DNA of 64,000 bases from JBBROS01 sp965260995 (GTDB taxonomy: Bacteria; Pseudomonadota; Alphaproteobacteria; Acetobacterales; Acetobacteraceae). This document shows, piece after piece, positions 17,294 to 25,450 of the stretch (position 1 is its first letter; every line of letters begins with the position of its first letter). The stretch covers positions 868,001 to 932,000 of the forward strand of contig CBDHCD010000002.1 in assembly GCA_965260995.1 (NCBI GenBank), in the 5' to 3' direction. Made by a program: the position numbers and the translations under genes. The notes under the pieces are model-generated. The model saw nothing but the letters and a program-made list of their open reading frames with translations, was not told where the DNA came from and searched no databases.

Positions 17294-18685
17294 ATGATCG
17301 TTCGGATTGGCAACTGCGCCGGGTTCTCGGGAGACCGCGTTGACGCCCCCGGTCCGGTCGTGGACACCTTGATCAAGGCCGGGGGCTCGGCGGCGGTGTT
17401 CTTCGAGGTCCTCGGTGAGCGGACGATAGCCCTGGCGCAGCTTGAACGCCGGCGTGACCCGGATCGCGGCTACGAGCCGATGCTGGAACGGCTGCTCGCG
17501 CCGGTGCTGGGCCGATGCGCGCGGGCGGGCATCCCGATCCTCGGCAACTTCGGCGCGGCCAATCCGCCGGCAGCGGCGGCGCTGATCGCCCGGCTGGCGG
17601 AGGCCGAGGGATTGCCGGAGCTGCGCATCGCCGTCATCGGTGGCGATGACGTGCGCGATACGTTGGACTTGGACGCGCTCGACGTTCACGAGGCGGATGG
17701 TGTCATGGCGCAGGCTGAGCCGGAGCGACTGATCGCCGCCAACGCCTACCTTGGCGCGGCGCCGATGGTCGAGGCGCTGGCGGCAGGGGCGCAGGTGGTC
17801 GTGGCCGGCCGGGTGGCGGACCCGGCGTTGGCGTTGGCTCCCTTGATGCACTTCCATGGTTGGGATGCCGCTGACTGGGACCGGATGGCCGCGGGCGTCA
17901 TGGCCGGGCACTTGCTGGAATGCGGCAGCCAAGTGACGGGCGGAGTGTTTTACGACCCCGGCTTCAAGGACGTGCCAGATCCGGCCAACCTCGGCTTTCC
18001 CATTGCTGAGGTGACGGCCGATGGCGGCATGGTGCTGACCAAGGCGGCCGGAACGGGCGGGCTGGTGGACTTGCGGACGGTGCGCGAGCAGCTTCTCTAC
18101 GAGGTCCACGACCCGGCGACCTACGTCACGCCCGACGTGCTGCTCGACATCACCGAAGTTCATCTCGAGCAACAGGGCGCCGACCGAGTGTCTCTGCGCG
18201 GCGCCCGCGGGCGGCCCGCGCCGGAGCGGCTGAAGGTGACTGCCTGCTACGAGGGAGGTTTCCTGGGCGAAGGCGAGGTTACGCTGGCCGGGCCGAACTG
18301 CCTGGCGCGGGCGCGGCTGGCGGCCGACGTGCTGCGGCAGCGGATGGTGCGGCGAGGCCTCGACGTGCGGCTGCGGGTGGACCTGATCGGGGCGGCGAGC
18401 GTGCACGATAACGACGACGGCGCGCTCGGCCGGGCCTACGCGGGCGCGGAACCGGCTGAGATCCGGGTGCGCCTGGCCGCCGAGGCCGCGACCCGCGACG
18501 ACGCGGACCAGGCGGCGCGAGAGGTGCTGGCGCTGCTGTGCTGCGGCCCGGCAGGCACGGGCGGCGCGCGGTGGGGGGTAACGCCGCGCCTGCACACGCG
18601 GTCCTACCTGGCGCCGCGCTCGGCGGTGCGCCCGACGGTGAAGGTGGCGGCGGCGCGGCAGTGGGCGCGAGGACGGGTGGAATGA
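17294..18685 (+). CDS. AtuA-type acyclic terpene utilisation family protein (DUF1446)
   Basis: This 463-residue protein has the DUF1446/AtuA pattern: N-terminal IGNCAGFSGDRVDAP near residues 4-18, GILGNFGAANPPAAA-like text near residue 82, ITEVHLEQQGADRVSLRGARG near residue 290 and the late SVHDNDDGALGRAYAGAEPAE. AtuA belongs to the citronellol/geraniol degradation clusters of pseudomonads, but its reaction is not established and many homologues sit in other acyl-CoA pathways. ATG 17294 is preferred to an in-frame ATG 18 bases upstream because family members begin at this point. ATGA overlap with the next gene couples the two. No carboxylase subunits are visible nearby, so the pathway is unknown. 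Confidence 0.8.
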   Translation: MIVRIGNCAGFSGDRVDAPGPVVDTLIKAGGSAAVFFEVLGERTIALAQLERRRDPDRGYEPMLERLLAPVLGRCARAGIPILGNFGAANPPAAAALIARLAEAEGLPELRIAVIGGDDVRDTLDLDALDVHEADGVMAQAEPERLIAANAYLGAAPMVEALAAGAQVVVAGRVADPALALAPLMHFHGWDAADWDRMAAGVMAGHLLECGSQVTGGVFYDPGFKDVPDPANLGFPIAEVTADGGMVLTKAAGTGGLVDLRTVREQLLYEVHDPATYVTPDVLLDITEVHLEQQGADRVSLRGARGRPAPERLKVTACYEGGFLGEGEVTLAGPNCLARARLAADVLRQRMVRRGLDVRLRVDLIGAASVHDNDDGALGRAYAGAEPAEIRVRLAAEAATRDDADQAAREVLALLCCGPAGTGGARWGVTPRLHTRSYLAPRSAVRPTVKVAAARQWARGRVE

Positions 18686-18993
18686 AAACGTTGCTGCACC
18701 AGGTTGCGCACGCGCGGGCTGGCGATAAGGGCAACCGGGTCAACATCAGCCTGTTCCCTTACGACCCGGCGCACTACCCCGCCCTGGCTGAGCAAGTGAC
18801 GGAGGCACGGGTGTTCGAACTGTTCCGCCACCGGGGCGCGACGCGGGCGCGGCGCTACGACATGCCGAACCTATGCGGGTTCAACTTCGTCATCGACGAC
18901 GCGCTCGAAGGCGGGGTGAATGGCGCGCTGAATCAGGACGGGCACGGCAAGACGCTGTCATTTCGACTGCTGACGTTAGAGGTTGAGGTCTAA
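18682..18993 (+). CDS. Small AtuA-associated protein
   Basis: This 103-residue protein begins MKTLLHQVAHARAGDKGNRV and contains YDMPNLCGFNFVIDDALEGG near residues 72-91, the pattern of the small domain that is fused to or encoded next to AtuA-type proteins. The two probably form one complex, as fused forms exist in other bacteria. ATG 18682 overlaps the AtuA stop by four bases. The stop at 18993 overlaps the convergent mobA stop by four bases, so there is no room for a terminator between the two units. Confidence 0.75.
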   Translation: MKTLLHQVAHARAGDKGNRVNISLFPYDPAHYPALAEQVTEARVFELFRHRGATRARRYDMPNLCGFNFVIDDALEGGVNGALNQDGHGKTLSFRLLTLEVEV

Positions 18994-19595
18994 CCAGCGA
19001 GGACGGCGTTGGCCTCGGCCAAGTCTTCAGGGGTGTTGACGTTAAAAAATGGATCACGCGGCACCGTCGGCCACTCGGCCAAAGCTGTGGAGTGGCGGGC
19101 GGTGTACGCATCGATCTTGCGCTCGCCTTGGAGCAGCGCCGCACGCAATTCGCCTCGCAGCGCCACGGGCCATAGGCCGATGACCGGATGAGTCCGGCCG
19201 CCCGAGGCAGCACAGGCGAACGTGGCTTGAGCAGCGGTGTGGGCCGCGTGCAGGCGGGCGGCGAGATCGGTGGGCAGGAAGGGGCAATCGCCGGGCACAC
19301 TGAGCACCCATTTGGCGTCAGACGCGTGGTCCGCTGCCCAATCAAGACCGGCGAGAATGCCGGCCAGCGGTCCTGGATGATCCGGCAGAGAGTCGGGCAC
19401 GACCGTCAGGCCGGTGTCGGCGAAGCGGGCCGGGTCGCCGTTGGCGTTGAGCACGATGCGCGCGACCTGGGGCGCGACGCAGGCGAGGACGCGGGCCAGC
19501 ACGGTCTGGCCACCAACTTGCTGCCGGGACTTGTCGCCACCGCCCATACGCCGGGCCAGGCCGCCGGCGAGGATGACGGCGACGGTTTCAGTCAT
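18990..19595 (-). CDS. mobA: Molybdenum cofactor guanylyltransferase MobA
   Basis: This 201-residue enzyme would transfer GMP from GTP to molybdopterin-Mo to form the guanine dinucleotide cofactor used by DMSO-reductase-family enzymes such as formate dehydrogenase. Signatures are VILAGGLARRMGGGDKSRQQ near residues 7-26 (nucleotide binding) and PDHPGPLAGILAGLDWA plus VPGDCPFLPTDLAARL (metal-binding Asp). Length is normal. It is the last gene of the operon GntR-moeA-moeA/PBP-fdhD-mobA; its start overlaps fdhD by 8 bases. Confidence 0.92.
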   Translation of the reverse strand: MTETVAVILAGGLARRMGGGDKSRQQVGGQTVLARVLACVAPQVARIVLNANGDPARFADTGLTVVPDSLPDHPGPLAGILAGLDWAADHASDAKWVLSVPGDCPFLPTDLAARLHAAHTAAQATFACAASGGRTHPVIGLWPVALRGELRAALLQGERKIDAYTARHSTALAEWPTVPRDPFFNVNTPEDLAEANAVLAG

Positions 19596-20463
19596 CGACG
19601 GTGGCCTTGCGGCGGTGGCGGGCGCCCTCCTCGGCGGCGTCGGCCGGGTCGGCGTCGAACACGATGCGGTCCGCCCCCGACAGCGCCACGAACCGGCGGC
19701 CCCGGGCGCGGCCGATCAACGTGAGGCCGGACGCGCGAGCCAGTTCCACGCCCCAGGCGGTGAAGCCAGAGCGGCTGACCAGGACCGGGATGCCCATGCG
19801 GACGGTCTTGATGACCATTTCCGACGTCAGGCGGCCGGTGGTGTAGAAAATCTTGTCCCCCGCCGTCATGCCGGTGCGATGCATGACGCCGGCGATCTTG
19901 TCGACCGCGTTGTGCCGGCCGACGTCCTCCATGAACAACAGCGGGCGGTCCTGCTCGCATAGTGCCGCGCCGTGAATCGCGCCGGCTTCAAGATAAAGCG
20001 AGGGCGTGGTGTTGATGGCGTGGGTGAGGCGGTAGAGCCAACTGGTGCGCAGCTCGGCCTGGGGCAGGCGGATGCCCTCGATCACGTCCATCAGGTCGCC
20101 GAAGGCGGTGCCCTGGGCGCAGCCGCTGGTTTGAGTCCTCTTCTTAAGCTTCTCCTCGAAGTTGGTCTTGCGCTCGGTGCGGACGACGACGACGCCGAGT
20201 TCCTCGTCGTGGTCGATGGCGGTGATCGCGTCGTCGGGGCGGAGCATTCCCTGGTTGAGGAAGAAGCCGACGGCCAGGTCCTCCGGGTAGTCGCCGATCG
20301 TCATGGCGGTGACGATCTCCTGGCCGTTGAGGAACAACGTGAGCGCCCGCTCCACCGGCACGCGGGTGCTGACCGGGGCGCCGGTGTGGTCGATGCCGTC
20401 GAGCGCCTCCGTGAGACGAGGGTCGGATGGGTCGGGACAAATGAGGAATGACATAAGCTTCAT
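19588..20463 (-). CDS. fdhD: Formate dehydrogenase accessory sulfurtransferase FdhD
   Basis: This 291-residue protein has the FdhD pattern: VPVERALTLFLNGQEIVTAM near residues 36-55, GDYPEDLAVGFFLNQGML, the sulfur-carrying loop near residue 115, FMEDVGRHNAVDKIAG near residue 190 and ILVSRSGFTAWGVELA-like text near residue 240. FdhD takes sulfur from the cysteine desulfurase and inserts it at the Mo site of formate dehydrogenase. The usual C-x-x-C loop reads TSGCAQGTAFGD here, with only one Cys (C115); the second position is Gly. ATG 20463 overlaps the moeA/PBP stop by 4 bases. No formate dehydrogenase gene lies in this window. Confidence 0.9.
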   Translation of the reverse strand: MKLMSFLICPDPSDPRLTEALDGIDHTGAPVSTRVPVERALTLFLNGQEIVTAMTIGDYPEDLAVGFFLNQGMLRPDDAITAIDHDEELGVVVVRTERKTNFEEKLKKRTQTSGCAQGTAFGDLMDVIEGIRLPQAELRTSWLYRLTHAINTTPSLYLEAGAIHGAALCEQDRPLLFMEDVGRHNAVDKIAGVMHRTGMTAGDKIFYTTGRLTSEMVIKTVRMGIPVLVSRSGFTAWGVELARASGLTLIGRARGRRFVALSGADRIVFDADPADAAEEGARHRRKATVDD

Positions 20464-22421
20464 GTGGGCGTGAGCGGAGCCACTTCGAAGCCCTTGTCGC
20501 GCAGGGCGGCCCGGGTCGAGGGTTCACCCAGCAGGGCGATGAAGCGCTGCACGGGCGGGCGGGCCAGACGGGCGTCGGGCACGGCGAAATCGTACTGCTC
20601 GGCCTGGAGCGGCAGGAAGCGCAGGCCGTACTCGGCTGCGACGGTGGCGATGGCGACGCCCCAATCGGCCCGGCCTTGCGCCACGGCGGCGCACACCGCG
20701 TTGTGCGACTTGGGCGCATGGGTGAAGCCGGGCGGGCGGGCGCCGCCCAGCAAGCGGTCGATCAGCACGCGGGTGCCGCTGCCGGCGTTGCGATTGACCA
20801 TCAGGGCGGAAGGGTCGCGCGCCGCCGCCGCCGCCACGTCGGCGGGCGTGGCGCAGGCGGCGAAGCGGTCGTCGTCCGGGCGGACCACCACCCCCTGCAA
20901 GCGGCCGTAGCCCGGTACCAGGCTGACGCCGGGCGGCAGCAGGGGGCGGTTGTAGATGCCGGTGGCCGGGTCCATCAGGTGGATGCCGGCGAGGTCGCAC
21001 GCCCCGCGGGCAGCGGCGGCCAGCCCGCCCTGGCTGCCGACCGCGAGCGATTTCACCGCCAGCCCCTCCCGCTCCAACAGGCCGATCAGCAGGTCGAGGC
21101 CGGTGCAGTTGCTGCCGATGGCCACGAGGTCGGCGGGCGGGGCGCCGGTGATGCGCTGGACGGTGACGCGGGTGCCGGCGGGGACGGTTTCCGTGTGGGC
21201 GGGGACGGCGAAGAAGCCGTCGGCGGCGGCGAAGCTGGTGACGGCGCCGGAGCCTTTAGCCGTGGGGTAGGCGAGCAGGCCGCCGTCCGGGCCAGGAACC
21301 AGGGCGGAGAGGACGTACTCGGTGCGGCCCCGTTCGGAGCTGATGCGCAGCGGCAAGGTGGCTTCGGCGGTGGCTTTGGCGGCTGGGGGGCGTCCGGCGA
21401 AGGCGCGGATGACCGGGGCCAGGAAGGCGTGGAAGGTAAAGATGGCCGAGGTCGGGAAGCCGGGCAGGATGGCGACGGGGACGCCGCGCTGCACCGCGAG
21501 GCAGAGCGGCTTGCCCGGCTTCAGCGCGACGCCGTGGACGACGACGCCGGGGTCGGCCAGCCGGGCGGCGGCGCGGGCGGCAAGGTCGCCGGCCCCCTTG
21601 CTGGTGCCGCCCGAGAGCAGCACCATGTCGGCGCGGGCGAGCGCGTCGTTCAGGGCGGCGTCGAGCCGGGCCGGGTCGTCGGGGACGATGCCGAGGGGGA
21701 GGGGTTCGCCGCCTTGCTCCTCGACCGCGGCCGCCAGGGTGGCGGCGTTGCTGTCGAACACCTGGCCGGGGCGGATCGGGCCGCCGGGGGCGACGATCTC
21801 GCCGCCGGTGGAGAGGATGGCGACGCGGGGGCGGCGCCAGACGCTCACTTCGCCCGCGCCGACGGCGGCCAACATGCCGATCTCGCGCGAGCCGAGCAGG
21901 CGCCCGCGGCGCAGCACCGTCTCGCCGCGGGCGATGTCGGACCCGGCACCGGCGATGGCTGCGCCGGGGGCGACGGGGCGGCGGACCTCGATGCGCAAGG
22001 GTTCGCCGGGCAGGGTCTCGGTGTGCTCGACCATCACCACCGCGTCCGCGCCGCGGGGGACCATGCCGCCGGTGGCGATGACGCTGGCCTGGCCGGGGGC
22101 GACGGCGGCGGCGGGTTGGACGCCGGGGGTGAGCAGGTCGGGGGTGAGTCGCAGCACGGCGGGGCGGTCGTCGGTCGCGCCCTCGGTGTCGGCGGCGCGG
22201 AGGGCGAAGCCGTCCACGCTGGCGCGGTCGAAGCCGGGCACGTCCACGGTGGCCAGCACGTCGCCGCTGAGGATGCGCCCGCGGGCCTGGGCCAGCGGCA
22301 CCGTCTCCGCGCCGAGCGGGGCCAGGCGGAGGTGGCGGTGGAAGCGGGCCTCGGCCTCCTCGCGGGAAACCACGTCGAGGAACTGGCCTTGGGCGGCGGC
22401 GGAACGGAGGGAGTCAGTCAA
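20460..22421 (-). CDS. MoeA-type molybdopterin molybdenumtransferase fused to a periplasmic-binding-like domain
   Basis: This 653-residue fusion has two parts. Residues 1 to about 410 are MoeA: VDVPGFDRASVDGFALRAAD near residue 60, the GGMVPRGADAVVMVEHTE stretch near residue 117, IVAPGGPIRPGQVFDSNAAT, LLSGGTSKGAGDLAA and LCLAVQRGVPVAILPGFPTS. Residues about 435-650 form a cytoplasmic PBP-like domain: AIGSNCTGLDLLIGLLEREG, YNRPLLPPGVSLVPGYGRLQ, VNRNAGSGTRVLIDRLL and WGVAIATVAAEYGLRFLPL. MoeA inserts molybdate into adenylated molybdopterin; the fused domain probably binds a metal oxyanion or small ligand. The start is TTG 22421, overlapping the upstream moeA-like stop (TTGA). Fusions of this kind are known in bacteria and archaea. 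Confidence 0.85.
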   Translation of the reverse strand: MTDSLRSAAAQGQFLDVVSREEAEARFHRHLRLAPLGAETVPLAQARGRILSGDVLATVDVPGFDRASVDGFALRAADTEGATDDRPAVLRLTPDLLTPGVQPAAAVAPGQASVIATGGMVPRGADAVVMVEHTETLPGEPLRIEVRRPVAPGAAIAGAGSDIARGETVLRRGRLLGSREIGMLAAVGAGEVSVWRRPRVAILSTGGEIVAPGGPIRPGQVFDSNAATLAAAVEEQGGEPLPLGIVPDDPARLDAALNDALARADMVLLSGGTSKGAGDLAARAAARLADPGVVVHGVALKPGKPLCLAVQRGVPVAILPGFPTSAIFTFHAFLAPVIRAFAGRPPAAKATAEATLPLRISSERGRTEYVLSALVPGPDGGLLAYPTAKGSGAVTSFAAADGFFAVPAHTETVPAGTRVTVQRITGAPPADLVAIGSNCTGLDLLIGLLEREGLAVKSLAVGSQGGLAAAARGACDLAGIHLMDPATGIYNRPLLPPGVSLVPGYGRLQGVVVRPDDDRFAACATPADVAAAAARDPSALMVNRNAGSGTRVLIDRLLGGARPPGFTHAPKSHNAVCAAVAQGRADWGVAIATVAAEYGLRFLPLQAEQYDFAVPDARLARPPVQRFIALLGEPSTRAALRDKGFEVAPLTPT

Positions 22422-23431
22422 AGCGGGATGACCTGGACGGTGGCCCCCGCGGGATAGCCTTCGCTGCCCTCCGGCACCAGCACCAGGCCGTCGGCGGACA
22501 GGGCGGCGGCGAGGCTGCCGCCCTCGGCGGGGCCGAGCGGGGTGGCGACGCCGCCGTCGAGGCGGACCCGGATCGCGTCGATCTGGCCGAGGGCGGAGCT
22601 GACCTTACGCGCGAGGGCGGCGGCGACGGGCGGCGGCTCGGGGCGCCCGGCCATGCGGCGGAATGCGGGGGCGGCGAGCAGGGCGAAGACGGTGGCGCAG
22701 GCGAGCGGGTCGCCGGGGAGCAGCAGGGCGGGGATGCCGCCGATCGTGCCGAGGGCGGCCGTCTCGCCGGGGCGGAGGGCGAGGCCGTGGGCGAACACGG
22801 TCGTGAAGGCGCGGACGCCGTCGTCGTCCGGGCCGGGGCCGCTGCGCCCGGCGTGGATGATGAGGTCGGGTTGCGTTTCGCCCGGCTCCGCGCCTTCGGC
22901 GGCGGCGAGGGCGCGCAGCATCGGGGTGAGGGCGTCGGGGCCGGATTTCGCGGGCGCGGCGCGGACCTGGGCGCGGGGGCGGCGGACGACGGCGACCGAG
23001 TCATAGCCGAGGCGGGCGAGCAGGGCCAGGTGCAGCGGGCGCAGCACGGTCCCGGATGGCAAGGTCCAGCCCTCCGCGGCGTCGTGGCCGGGCGGGAGCA
23101 CGCCGCTGCCGCGGGCCGCCGGGGCGAGGGCAACGGGGCCGGCGTCGAGCGCGGCGTAGGAAAGGACGGCATCAGTGCCAGGGGGCAGCGGCGCCCCGGC
23201 GGCGACCGGGGCGTCGCCGATGGGCAGGGGGGCGTAGTCGCTGGCGCCCTCGGTCTCCGCGGCGCGGACGGCGTGGCCGTCGATGGCGGCGACGGGGTGG
23301 GGCGGCAGCGCCGTCGCCCGGACGGTGGCGGCGAGGATGCGGGCGCCCGCGTGGATGAGCGGCGCCTGTTCCGCGCCGAGCCGGGGCGTTCGGGCGGCGA
23401 GCCAGGCTTGCGCGTCGGCGAGGGGCGTCAC
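22418..23431 (-). CDS. MoeA-like molybdopterin-binding protein
   Basis: This 337-residue MoeA-like protein is shorter and more divergent than the fused copy downstream. Visible motifs are VAAIDGHAVRAAETEGASDY near residue 50, PPGTDAVLSYAAL near residue 84, a DDDGVRAFTTVFAHGLALRP segment, GGIPALLLPGDPLACATVFAL near residue 230 and a C-terminal domain IV-like part ending VPEGSEGYPAGATVQVIPL. Typical MoeA residues such as the S-G-G-x-S/T-x-G loop are replaced here (HAGRSGPGPDDDG), so full catalytic activity is doubtful. It may partner the fused protein. The start GTG 23431 overlaps the GntR stop (GTGA); the longer upstream frame antiparallel to GntR codons is a shadow. Confidence 0.75.
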   Translation of the reverse strand: MTPLADAQAWLAARTPRLGAEQAPLIHAGARILAATVRATALPPHPVAAIDGHAVRAAETEGASDYAPLPIGDAPVAAGAPLPPGTDAVLSYAALDAGPVALAPAARGSGVLPPGHDAAEGWTLPSGTVLRPLHLALLARLGYDSVAVVRRPRAQVRAAPAKSGPDALTPMLRALAAAEGAEPGETQPDLIIHAGRSGPGPDDDGVRAFTTVFAHGLALRPGETAALGTIGGIPALLLPGDPLACATVFALLAAPAFRRMAGRPEPPPVAAALARKVSSALGQIDAIRVRLDGGVATPLGPAEGGSLAAALSADGLVLVPEGSEGYPAGATVQVIPL

Positions 23432-24099
23432 CGCAGGGCGCTGGCGATGATGTCGCGCTTGTTGTTCAGGTGCTGGGCCAGCAGCGGGCCGAGGCTGTCG
23501 CCGTCGCGGCGGATCAGGGCGCCGAGGATGGCGGCGTGCTCGTCCATCGCCGCTTGCCAGCGGTCGGGACGGATGCGGTTCGACATGTAGCGGGCGCGGG
23601 CGATGCGCCCGGCCAGGGTGTTGTAGGTGGCGACCAGCACCGGGTTGCCGCTGGCGCGGAGGATCGCGCCGTGGATGGCTTGGTTCAGCGCGAAGTACTC
23701 GGGCAGCTCGCTCCGCAGGAAGTGGGCGTACATGCGGTAATGCATGCCCTGGATCTCGGCCAGTTCCGGCTCGCCGATGCGTTGGCAGGCGAGGCGCCCG
23801 CCCTCGGCCTCCAGGGCGGCGATGGCCTCGAACAGGTGGCCGAGATGCTCGTCTCCCAGCGTGGCGATACGGGCGCCGCGGTTGGGCAGCAGCTCGATCA
23901 GGCCCTCGGCAGCCAGCACCTTCAGGCACTCGCGCAAGGGTGTGCGGGAGACGTTGAAGCGCTGGCACAGGTCGCGCTCGGGCACCCGCGCGCCGGGCAG
24001 CAGGTCACCTTGGTCGATCAGGGCGCGCAGCGCGTCGAGCAGGCCCTCGTGCAAGGAGGGCGCGGGCCGCTGCGGGAAGGGGGTGACGTTGCCGCTCAT
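23428..24099 (-). CDS. GntR-family transcriptional regulator, FCD (FadR-like) subfamily
   Basis: This 223-residue regulator has an N-terminal winged helix (LLDALRALIDQGDLLPGARVPERDLCQRFNVSRTPLRECLKVLA read between residues 17-62, in family register) and a C-terminal FCD domain with metal/ligand residues (E-A-I-A-A-L-E-A-E-G-G near residue 95, HYRMYAHFLRSELPEYFALN, NQAIHGAILRASGNPVL and DEHAAILGALIRRD). I choose ATG 24099 because GCAAGG lies before it and because an alternative ATG at 24126 would sit on the operator palindrome. It heads the moco operon and is divergent from the aminotransferase gene, so it likely controls both. The effector is unknown; FCD proteins usually bind carboxylates. 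Confidence 0.88.
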   Translation of the reverse strand: MSGNVTPFPQRPAPSLHEGLLDALRALIDQGDLLPGARVPERDLCQRFNVSRTPLRECLKVLAAEGLIELLPNRGARIATLGDEHLGHLFEAIAALEAEGGRLACQRIGEPELAEIQGMHYRMYAHFLRSELPEYFALNQAIHGAILRASGNPVLVATYNTLAGRIARARYMSNRIRPDRWQAAMDEHAAILGALIRRDGDSLGPLLAQHLNNKRDIIASALR

Positions 24100-24125
24100 G
24101 GCCTTGCAGCATAGGCTGGCCTGCA

Positions 24126-24135
24126 TTGTATGCAA
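24126..24135. promoter_or_regulatory. Putative GntR/FCD operator, GntR-proximal
   Basis: TTGTATGCAA is a TTGnATnCAA palindrome of the kind bound by FadR-like regulators. It lies 27 bases upstream of the chosen GntR start, where it would allow autoregulation. Confidence 0.55.
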
Positions 24136-24178
24136 ACCACCATGCTTGTGTGAGGGCGTTCGACGTGCGACACACGGA

Positions 24179-24188
24179 TTGCATTCAA
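24179..24188. promoter_or_regulatory. Putative GntR/FCD operator, aminotransferase-proximal
   Basis: TTGCATTCAA fits the same TTGnATnCAA pattern as the other site. The centres are 53 bp apart, about five helical turns, so one regulator dimer pair could bind on the same DNA face. It lies just ahead of the GGAGG ribosome site at 24196-24200. Confidence 0.55.
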
Positions 24189-24205
24189 AAACGACGGAGG
24201 GCGTC

Positions 24206-25444
24206 ATGGCGCATGAGAATGGGGCGCATGAGAATGGGGCGCATGAGAATGGGGCGCACCGCAGCGGCCGGCACTTCCTGCAAATCCCAGGCCCTAGCAA
24301 TGTGCCGGATCGCATCCTGCGCGCTATCGACCGCCCGACGATGGACCATCGCGGCCCCGAGTTCGGGCGGCTGGGGCGCACGGTGCTGGCCGGGCTGCGC
24401 GAAGTGTTCGGCACCGAGGGGCCGGTCATCGTGTTCCCCTCCAGCGGCACCGGCGCGTGGGAAGCCGCCATCGTCAACGTGCTGCAGCCCGGCGACCGCG
24501 TGCTGATGTATGAGACGGGTCAGTTCGCGACATTGTGGCGCGCGATGGCCGGTCGCTTGGGGCTGGAGGTGCAGTTCGTGCCGGGCGACTGGCGTCACGG
24601 GGCCGATCCGGCGGACGTGGAGCGTCGGCTCAGGGCCGATGCCGAGCGGGCGATCAAGGCGGTGATGGTGGTTCACAACGAGACCAGCACCGGCGTGACC
24701 AGCCGCATCCCGGAGATACGGGCGGCGATCGACCGGGCCGACCACCCGGCGCTGTTGATGGTGGATGTCATCTCGTCCCTCGGCTCGATGGAGTACCGGC
24801 ACGACGCCTGGGGCGTGGACGTGACGGTGGCCGGATCGCAGAAAGGGTTGATGCTGCCGCCGGGCCTGGGGTTCAACGCGGTCTCGGCCAAGGCGCTGGC
24901 AGCGGCCAAGGCGGGCGGGATGCCGCGTTCCTACTGGGACTGGCACGAGATGCTGGGGCCGAACGCGACCGGCTACTTCCCTTACACGCCGGCGACCAAC
25001 CTGCTCTACGGGCTGGAGGAGGCGCTGGCGATGCTGCGCGAGGAAGGGCTGGCGCAGGTGTTCGCCCGGCACGACCGCTTCGCCGAGGCGACGAGGGCGG
25101 CGGTGCGGGCTTGGGGGCTGGAGGTGCTGGCCCTTGACCCGCGCGAGTACAGCAGTGTGCTGACCACGGTGATGCTGCCGGAGGGGCAGGACGCGGACGC
25201 GTTGCGGGCGGTGATCCTGGAGCGGTTCGACATGTCGCTCGGCGCCGGGCTGGGCAAGCTGAAAGGCCGGGTGTTCCGCATCGGGCATCTCGGGGATTTC
25301 AACGACCTGATGCTGATGGGCGCCCTCTCAGGCGTCGAGATGGGGCTGCTCCTGGCCGGGGTGCCGCACCGCCAAGGCGGCGCGGCGGCGGCGATGGACG
25401 TGCTGGCCGGGCGCACGCCGCAGGCCGGTCAGCAGGCGGCATGA
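24206..25444 (+). CDS. Serine-glyoxylate aminotransferase family protein (class V PLP)
   Basis: This 412-residue PLP enzyme converts serine plus glyoxylate to hydroxypyruvate plus glycine in serine-cycle organisms; alanine-glyoxylate or related activity is possible. Motifs are HFLQIPGPSNVPDRILRAID after the leader, DHRGPEFGRLG, FPSSGTGAWEAAIVNVL, VHNETSTGVTSRI, the PLP-Asp region LMVDVISSLGSM and the PLP Lys in VAGSQKGLMLPPGLGF near residue 215. Residues 2-16 are three A-H-E-N-G repeats from a perfect 15-bp triplication (24209-24253). ATG 24206 follows GGAGG. It is the first gene of a unit with the FAD/Fe-S dehydrogenase and the Mo enzyme. Confidence 0.88.
   Translation: MAHENGAHENGAHENGAHRSGRHFLQIPGPSNVPDRILRAIDRPTMDHRGPEFGRLGRTVLAGLREVFGTEGPVIVFPSSGTGAWEAAIVNVLQPGDRVLMYETGQFATLWRAMAGRLGLEVQFVPGDWRHGADPADVERRLRADAERAIKAVMVVHNETSTGVTSRIPEIRAAIDRADHPALLMVDVISSLGSMEYRHDAWGVDVTVAGSQKGLMLPPGLGFNAVSAKALAAAKAGGMPRSYWDWHEMLGPNATGYFPYTPATNLLYGLEEALAMLREEGLAQVFARHDRFAEATRAAVRAWGLEVLALDPREYSSVLTTVMLPEGQDADALRAVILERFDMSLGAGLGKLKGRVFRIGHLGDFNDLMLMGALSGVEMGLLLAGVPHRQGGAAAAMDVLAGRTPQAGQQAA
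24209..24253 (+). repeat. Three perfect 15-bp tandem repeats in the aminotransferase leader
   Basis: The unit GCGCATGAGAATGGG is repeated exactly three times and encodes (A-H-E-N-G)3 at the N terminus. The unit is a multiple of three, so copy-number change would keep the frame. Confidence 0.95.
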
Positions 25445-25450
25445 CCGCCC

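Noticed and set aside
23432..23968. N-terminal extension of the MoeA-like gene
   Set aside because: It overlaps GntR codons on the same strand in another frame; MoeA homology starts at GTG 23431, which overlaps the GntR stop.
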